NCBI GenBank assembly: GCA_051010195.1
Contig: JBPCVV010000086.1
Location: forward strand, 1-35,870
Direction: 5' to 3'
DNA: 35,870 nucleotides
Source of the DNA: Anderseniella sp051010195
GTDB taxonomy: Bacteria; Pseudomonadota; Alphaproteobacteria; Rhizobiales; Aestuariivirgaceae
Position numbers and translations under genes: made by a program
In this document: piece after piece, positions 31,433 to 35,870 of the stretch
Position numbering within the stretch: position 1 is the stretch's first letter
How the letters are laid out: each line of letters opens with the position of its first letter
The notes under the pieces: generated by a model
Database searches by the model: none
Told to the model about the DNA's origin: nothing
The model's input: only the letters and a program-made list of their open reading frames with translations

Positions 31433-33313
31433 ATGTCCAGCAGCACAACACAGTCAGGCGCCAAGCCAAAGCAATTCCAGGCCGAAGTGACCAAGCTCCT
31501 GCACCTTATGGTGCACTCGGTTTATTCAGAGCGAGAGGTGTTTCTGCGTGAGCTGATTTCCAATGCCTCGGATGCCTGCGACAAACTTCGCTATGAGGCC
31601 TTGAAGAACGACACGCTGATGCAGGCCGGCGGTGACCTGCGCATCACCATCAGCTTGGACAAGAAAAGCAAGGTCCTGACCATCGCCGATACCGGCATCG
31701 GCATGAATGCCAAGGAACTGGCGGATAATCTGGGCACCATAGCGCGCTCCGGCACGCAGGCGTTCATGGAGCAGATGGAGACAGCGAAGAAGAAAGGCGA
31801 CAAGGACACCAGTCTTATCGGCCAGTTCGGCGTCGGCTTCTATTCCTCGTTCATGATCGCTGAACACGTTGATGTGGTGTCGCGCAGGGCGGGCGCCAAA
31901 AGGGTGAATGTCTGGAGCTCCGACGGCACCGGCACCTACACTGTCTCCGAATACAAGGGTGACGATGCACCGGAACGCGGAACGTCGATCCGGCTGAAGC
32001 TGCGCAAGGATGCCAAGGAGTTCCTGGAAGACCAGCGGCTGCAATATGTCGTGCGGACCTATTCCGACCACGTCAGTCACCCGATCTATCTCGGTGACGA
32101 GCAGGTCAATTCCGGCAGCGCCATCTGGGCACGCGGCAAGTCTGACGTCACCGATGAGCAGCATCGTGAGTTCTTCGGTCATGTGGCCGGTGTCATCGGC
32201 GATCCGGCGATGACAATTCATTACCGCGCCGAGGGGCGCAACGAATATTCGGTGCTGCTTTATGTGCCCGGCGAGAAGCCCTTCGACCTGTTTGACCCGG
32301 AACGCAAGGGCAAGCAGAAACTGTATGTGCGCCGGGTATTCATCACCGATGAAGCGGAGATGCTGCCGTCCTACCTGCGCTTCGTGCGCGGCGTGATCGA
32401 CAGCGAAGACATGCCACTGAACATTTCCCGTGAGATGCTGCAGGACAATCCGACGGTTCATGCAATCCGCAAGGCGGTCACCAAGCGGGTGCTCAACGAG
32501 CTCAAGAAATGCGCTGACAAGAAGCCGGAGGTGTTCGCGAACATCTGGTCGGCATTCGGTTCGGTGATCAAGGAGGGCCTTTACGAAGACATGGAGCGCC
32601 GTGACCAGCTCTATGACATCTGCCGGTTCCGGTCCACGGTCAGCGAGGGCAAGGAGACGGCGTCGCTGGCTGACTATGTTTCGCGGATGAAGGAAAACCA
32701 GTCCGGGATCTACTACCTGACAGGCGACGATGCCGCCAAGGCGGAAGTGAGCCCGCAGCTGGAAGGCTACAAGGCACGCGGTATAGAGGTTTTGCTGCTG
32801 ACAGATCCGGTAGATGCGTTCTGGGTACGCACCTCGCTTGGCTATGACGGCAAGCAGTTCAAGTCTGTGACCCAGGGCGGCGCCGACCTGGATGAGATTC
32901 CGCTTGAGGACAAGAAAGACAAAAACGACAAGTCCGACGATGCCGCCACCGCTGCGCTGATGACGGCCCTCAAAACCGCGCTGGGAGAAGCCGTGCAGGA
33001 TGTTGCAAAGTCCACCCGTCTGACATCGTCCCCGGTTTGCATCGTGGCAGGTGACCAGGGCTTTGACAGGACACTGGAGAAATACCTGGCGCAACAGCAG
33101 GGCAAGACGTCCATCTCGGCGCCGGTTCTGGAAATCAATGCGGACCATGCGCTGATTGCCAAGCTGGCCGAGCGTGCCGGCAAGGGCGAGGACATGGGCG
33201 ACGCAGCCAGGTTGCTGCTCGACCAGGCGGTCATCCTGGAAGGGGAAGTGCCAGAAGACGCGGTCGGATTTGCCGATCGCCTGTCGAAACTGATGCAGCA
33301 GGTGTATGAATAA
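31433..33313 (+). CDS. htpG: Molecular chaperone HtpG (bacterial Hsp90)
   Basis: This 626-residue protein has the GHKL ATPase domain at the N-terminus: SVYSEREVFLRELISNASDACDKLRY (about residues 30-55), DTGIGM (near 86) and GQFGVGFYSSFMIA (near 130). The middle domain has LYVRRVFITDEAEMLPSYLRFVRGVIDSEDMPLNISREMLQ, followed by the C-terminal dimerisation domain. Length is typical of HtpG. It is a monocistronic-looking gene, with a hairpin after its stop and a heat-shock-type promoter match upstream. Confidence 0.97.
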   Translation: MSSSTTQSGAKPKQFQAEVTKLLHLMVHSVYSEREVFLRELISNASDACDKLRYEALKNDTLMQAGGDLRITISLDKKSKVLTIADTGIGMNAKELADNLGTIARSGTQAFMEQMETAKKKGDKDTSLIGQFGVGFYSSFMIAEHVDVVSRRAGAKRVNVWSSDGTGTYTVSEYKGDDAPERGTSIRLKLRKDAKEFLEDQRLQYVVRTYSDHVSHPIYLGDEQVNSGSAIWARGKSDVTDEQHREFFGHVAGVIGDPAMTIHYRAEGRNEYSVLLYVPGEKPFDLFDPERKGKQKLYVRRVFITDEAEMLPSYLRFVRGVIDSEDMPLNISREMLQDNPTVHAIRKAVTKRVLNELKKCADKKPEVFANIWSAFGSVIKEGLYEDMERRDQLYDICRFRSTVSEGKETASLADYVSRMKENQSGIYYLTGDDAAKAEVSPQLEGYKARGIEVLLLTDPVDAFWVRTSLGYDGKQFKSVTQGGADLDEIPLEDKKDKNDKSDDAATAALMTALKTALGEAVQDVAKSTRLTSSPVCIVAGDQGFDRTLEKYLAQQQGKTSISAPVLEINADHALIAKLAERAGKGEDMGDAARLLLDQAVILEGEVPEDAVGFADRLSKLMQQVYE

Positions 33314-33319
33314 CCCAGA

Positions 33320-33350
33320 ACAGGCCCCGGGTTTCGAGCCCGGCGCCTGT
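33320..33350. terminator. Bidirectional terminator-like hairpin between htpG and asd
   Basis: ACAGGC-C-CCGGG (33320-33331) pairs with CCCGG-C-GCCTGT (33339-33350) with one C-C mismatch around a 7-nt loop. It fills the 47-bp gap between two convergent genes. The flanking T-runs are poor on both sides. Confidence 0.5.
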
Positions 33351-33360
33351 CATTTACACG

Positions 33361-34401
33361 TCAAGCTGCCTTTTGCTGCATCAGGCCGCGATTGACCAGT
33401 GTTTCGGCAATCTGCACGGTGTTCAAGGCAGCGCCCTTGCGCAGGTTGTCCGACACGCACCACAGGTTCAGGCCGTTTTCAATGGTTGCGTCTTCGCGGA
33501 TGCGCGAGACGAAGGTGGCATAGTCGCCAACACATTCGACCGGTGTCACATAGCCGCCGTCCTCGCGCTTGTCGACGACCAGCAGGCCAGGTGCCTCGCG
33601 CAGTATGTTGCGTGCCTCATCGGCGGTGATTTCACGTTCAAATTCGATATTGACGGCTTCGGAGTGGCCGACAAACACCGGTACCCGGACACAGGTCGCG
33701 GTCAGCTTGATCTTGGGGTCGAGAATTTTCTTGGTCTCGGCCACCATCTTCCACTCTTCCTTGGTGTCCCCGGAATCCATGAACACATCTATGTGCGGGA
33801 TGACATTGAAGGCGATCTGCTTGGTGAATTTGTCAGGTGTCGGTGGATCGGTGACGAAAATGCCCTTGGTCTGGGTCCACAGCTCGTCCATGGCGGCCTT
33901 GCCGCCGCCGGACACCGACTGGTAGGTGGCAACCACGACACGCTTGATCCTGGCCGCGTCATGCAGTGGTTTCAGGGCCACCACAAGCTGGGCGGTTGAA
34001 CAGTTTGGGTTGGCAATGATGTTCTTGCGGTCATTGCGCGCCATGTACTCTTCAAGCGCGTGTGCGTTGACTTCCGGCACGATCAGCGGCACTGCTGCGT
34101 CATAGCGGAAGGCCGACGAGTTATCTATGACAATCGCGCCTGTCCTGCCGATCTTCGGCGACCACTGCTTTGAGGTCTCGCCACCGGCGGACATCAGCAC
34201 GAAATCAACTTTCGAGAAATCAAAGGTTTCCAGATCCTGGCATTTCAGGGTCCTGTCGCCGAACGACACCTCGCGGCCAACCGACCGGCGCGACGCGATG
34301 GCGTGCACTTCCGCAACCGGAAACTCGCGCTCTGCGAGGATGTTCATCATTTCCATGCCAACATTGCCGGTGGCACCAACGATAGCGATATTGTAGCTCA
34401 T
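33361..34401 (-). CDS. asd: Aspartate-semialdehyde dehydrogenase
   Basis: This 346-residue enzyme reduces aspartyl phosphate to aspartate semialdehyde, the branch point to lysine/diaminopimelate, threonine and methionine. It starts MSYNIAIVGATGNVGMEM with the NADP-binding GATGNVG motif; the catalytic cysteine is C134 in NPNCSTAQ, and the phosphate/substrate-binding region YQSVSGGGKAAMDEL follows. The start at 34401 gives the standard N-terminus and has GGAGA about ten bases ahead; the longer frame to 34668 is spurious. It lies 319 bp downstream of leuB on the same strand. Confidence 0.95.
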   Translation of the reverse strand: MSYNIAIVGATGNVGMEMMNILAEREFPVAEVHAIASRRSVGREVSFGDRTLKCQDLETFDFSKVDFVLMSAGGETSKQWSPKIGRTGAIVIDNSSAFRYDAAVPLIVPEVNAHALEEYMARNDRKNIIANPNCSTAQLVVALKPLHDAARIKRVVVATYQSVSGGGKAAMDELWTQTKGIFVTDPPTPDKFTKQIAFNVIPHIDVFMDSGDTKEEWKMVAETKKILDPKIKLTATCVRVPVFVGHSEAVNIEFEREITADEARNILREAPGLLVVDKREDGGYVTPVECVGDYATFVSRIREDATIENGLNLWCVSDNLRKGAALNTVQIAETLVNRGLMQQKAA

Positions 34402-34517
34402 CTGAACTTGTCTCCAGGATGACCCGACTCCCGCCCCAGTCGTTTTATCGGGCCTTTTCGGGTCTTGCTTCCGGCGCATCCTCCCACGGGAGAGAAAGGC
34501 CGGGAGTGAACGCAAGG

Positions 34518-34628
34518 TTAAGTCAGTGTTTTGACGGTCTTTGGTTTGACTGTGCTGGTCAGGCCAGCCGTCATCGTACCGCCGGGGATGGCGGAGGCGG
34601 TGAAGCTTGTGTTTGCCTGCATGTTCAT
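34518..34628 (-). CDS. Candidate 36-residue small ORF between leuB and asd
   Basis: An ATG at 34628 opens 36 codons ending in TAA. AAGGAAA lies 12 or so bases upstream as a possible ribosome-binding site. The predicted peptide is rich in Thr, Ser, Ala and Lys and has no membrane segment; it ends in KPKTVKTLT. Third codon positions are mostly G or C, as in the neighbouring genes. This is weak evidence, and I do not recognise the peptide; it may equally be untranslated leader. Confidence 0.3.
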   Translation of the reverse strand: MNMQANTSFTASAIPGGTMTAGLTSTVKPKTVKTLT

Positions 34629-34651
34629 AGTCGGATGATTTCCTTGCGACC

Positions 34652-34667
34652 TGTCCCCTGAGGGACA
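34652..34667 (-). repeat. Short perfect hairpin in the leuB-asd gap
   Basis: TGTCCC-CTGA-GGGACA forms a 6-bp stem 53 bases after the leuB stop. No T-run follows on the minus strand, so terminator function is doubtful; a protein site or leader structure is possible. Confidence 0.35.
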
Positions 34668-34720
34668 ATTCGGCTTGTAGCAGTTTTCACCAAACAGTCA
34701 ATGAAGAGTGTTTCGTTTGC

Positions 34721-35830
34721 TTAAGCGAGTGCTTCCAGTTCCGCCAGGATGGCATCACCCATTTCAGCCGTACCTACCTGTTGCATACCGTCCTGCATGA
34801 TGTCACCGGTGCGCAAGCCCTTGTCGAGGGTTGATGCGATGGCTGTTTCGATCTTTCCGGCCCACTCACCCATGCCGAATGAATAACGCAGGCACATGGC
34901 AAATGACGCAATCATGGCGATCGGGTTGGCCAGGCCCTGACCGGCAATGTCGGGCGCCGAGCCGTGCACGGGTTCGTACAGCGCCTTGCGCAAGCCGGTA
35001 TTCTCATCGACCGCACCGAGCGACGCTGACGGCAGCATGCCAAGTGAGCCGGTCAGCATGGCGGCCACGTCGGACAGGATATCGCCAAACAGGTTGTCGG
35101 TAAGGATGACGTCGAACTGCTTCGGCGTGCGCACCAACTGCATGGCGCCGGCATCGGCCAGCATGTGTGACAGTTCGACGTCCTCAAAGCCGTCCTTGTG
35201 GGTCTGGGTGACGATTTCGTTCCACAACACGCCGGACTTCATGACATTGCGCTTTTCCATGGAGCACACGGCATTGCTGCGGGTGCGGGCCAGTTCAAAG
35301 GCGACGCGTGAGATACGGTCGATCTCGTAGCTTTCGTAGACCTGGGTGTCGACGGCCCGTTTCTGGCCATTGCCCAGCTCGGTGATTTCCTTCGGTTCGC
35401 CGAAATACACACCACCGGTGAGTTCGCGCAGGATGAGGATATCGAGGCCTTCAACCAGGTCTTTTTTCAGCGATGACGCATCCGCCAGCGCCGGATAGAC
35501 GATCGCCGGACGCAGGTTGGCATACAGGGCGAGATCCTTGCGCAGGCGCAGCAAGCCGGCCTCCGGGCGCTGGTCATAAGGTACCGTGTCCCATTTCGGC
35601 CCGCCCACGGCGCCGAAGATGATGGCATCGGCGGCCATGGCCTTTTCCATGTCGGCGTCTGAAATGCTTTCGCCATGCGCGTCATAAGCCGCGCCGCCGA
35701 CAAGGCCTTCATCGAGTTCAAATGATGCAACCCCGTTGTCCTGGAACCATTGAATAACCCGGCGAACCTCGCCCATGACCTCAGGACCAATGCCGTCACC
35801 GGGAAGAAGGAAAAGCTTGTGGGTAGCCAT
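34721..35830 (-). CDS. leuB: 3-isopropylmalate dehydrogenase
   Basis: This 369-residue enzyme oxidatively decarboxylates 3-isopropylmalate in leucine synthesis. Visible features are LLPGDGIGPEVMGEV (about residues 7-21), the substrate-binding arginine region LLRLRKDLALYANLRP, ELTGGVYFGEP, the metal-binding aspartate region VDTQVYESYEI through LTDNLFGDILSDVAAML, and the NAD-binding EPVHGSAPDIAGQGLANPIAM. Length is normal. GAGACG precedes the ATG. It is upstream of asd on the minus strand; upstream of it only 40 bases remain in the window. Confidence 0.97.
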   Translation of the reverse strand: MATHKLFLLPGDGIGPEVMGEVRRVIQWFQDNGVASFELDEGLVGGAAYDAHGESISDADMEKAMAADAIIFGAVGGPKWDTVPYDQRPEAGLLRLRKDLALYANLRPAIVYPALADASSLKKDLVEGLDILILRELTGGVYFGEPKEITELGNGQKRAVDTQVYESYEIDRISRVAFELARTRSNAVCSMEKRNVMKSGVLWNEIVTQTHKDGFEDVELSHMLADAGAMQLVRTPKQFDVILTDNLFGDILSDVAAMLTGSLGMLPSASLGAVDENTGLRKALYEPVHGSAPDIAGQGLANPIAMIASFAMCLRYSFGMGEWAGKIETAIASTLDKGLRTGDIMQDGMQQVGTAEMGDAILAELEALA

Positions 35831-35870
35831 GATCGTCTCAGCCTTTTTTACGGGGATTTACCTGCTGGCG

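Larger units (their letters stand above)
34402..34720. other. 319-bp leuB-asd intergenic region
   Basis: It contains a short candidate ORF on the minus strand (34518-34628) and the hairpin TGTCCC-CTGA-GGGACA (34652-34667). I see no known riboswitch or attenuator. Promoter signals for asd are not obvious to me. Confidence 0.4.

Noticed and set aside
31526..33148. 540-codon minus-strand frame opposite htpG
   Set aside because: It is the antisense shadow of a highly conserved chaperone gene and has no recognisable domain.
33326..33350. GGGTTTCGAGCCC looks like a tRNA T-arm
   Set aside because: The upstream sequence is htpG coding sequence, with no anticodon or D-arm in register; it is simply the hairpin between two convergent genes.

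Overview
The window reads as ordinary chromosomal sequence from an alphaproteobacterium, most likely of the Hyphomicrobiales (Rhizobiales) side. The evidence is the set and order of genes: TIGR02302 beside lysA, lptM and argH; a zinc-ribbon/DUF3426-like protein divergent from ftsEX; DUF2125 and DUF2794 proteins; a class II (B12-dependent) ribonucleotide reductase; and an etf / 3-hydroxybutyryl-CoA dehydrogenase / rhomboid / cobalamin adenosyltransferase cluster. The DNA is GC-rich throughout, genes are tightly packed on both strands, and I saw no tRNA, rRNA, CRISPR array, transposase, phage gene or att-like repeat.

Layout. 1-2135 (+): the tail of a probable chorismate mutase, then hisC-type aminotransferase and prephenate/arogenate dehydrogenase (aromatic amino acids). 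2138-3623: DUF2125 envelope protein, divergent from a gamma-glutamylcyclotransferase. 3606-6452 (-): nrdJ followed by a small uncharacterised gene with its own LexA-type operator. 6528-9611 (-): plsC, a YdcF-like protein, ftsX and ftsE, with the zinc-ribbon protein divergent at 9807. 10700 (+): hypoxanthine phosphoribosyltransferase with a strong terminator. 11647-18276 (-): argH, an unknown membrane protein, lptM, lysA, TIGR02302, with a TlpA-type thioredoxin divergent from argH. 19040-23975 (-): unknown membrane protein, hbd, etfBA, rhomboid protease, cobalamin adenosyltransferase. 24045-28161: YbbA/YbbP ABC exporter divergent from a TesA-like esterase. 28237-30911: thpR, a low-molecular-weight tyrosine phosphatase, pterin dehydratase, Bax-inhibitor-1 protein, DUF2794. 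31433-35830: htpG, then asd and leuB on the minus strand.

Functional themes are amino-acid biosynthesis (aromatic, lysine, arginine, leucine, aspartate family), electron transfer and acyl-CoA metabolism, envelope and division functions, and B12-linked DNA precursor synthesis (nrdJ needs adenosylcobalamin; the adenosyltransferase at 23388 can supply it).

The least ordinary items are: (i) the small gene at 3606-4034, whose promoter has an alphaproteobacterial SOS box (GTTC-N7-GTTC) lying across its -10 and whose protein ends in a sequence resembling a DNA-clamp binding motif; (ii) two 89-bp copies of a two-hairpin intergenic repeat at 10548-10636 and 27372-27460, in opposite orientation; (iii) a 12-bp stem with a 46-nt loop and T-run upstream of htpG; (iv) a candidate 36-codon ORF between asd and leuB. 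No complete novel multi-gene system is visible; these are local leads.
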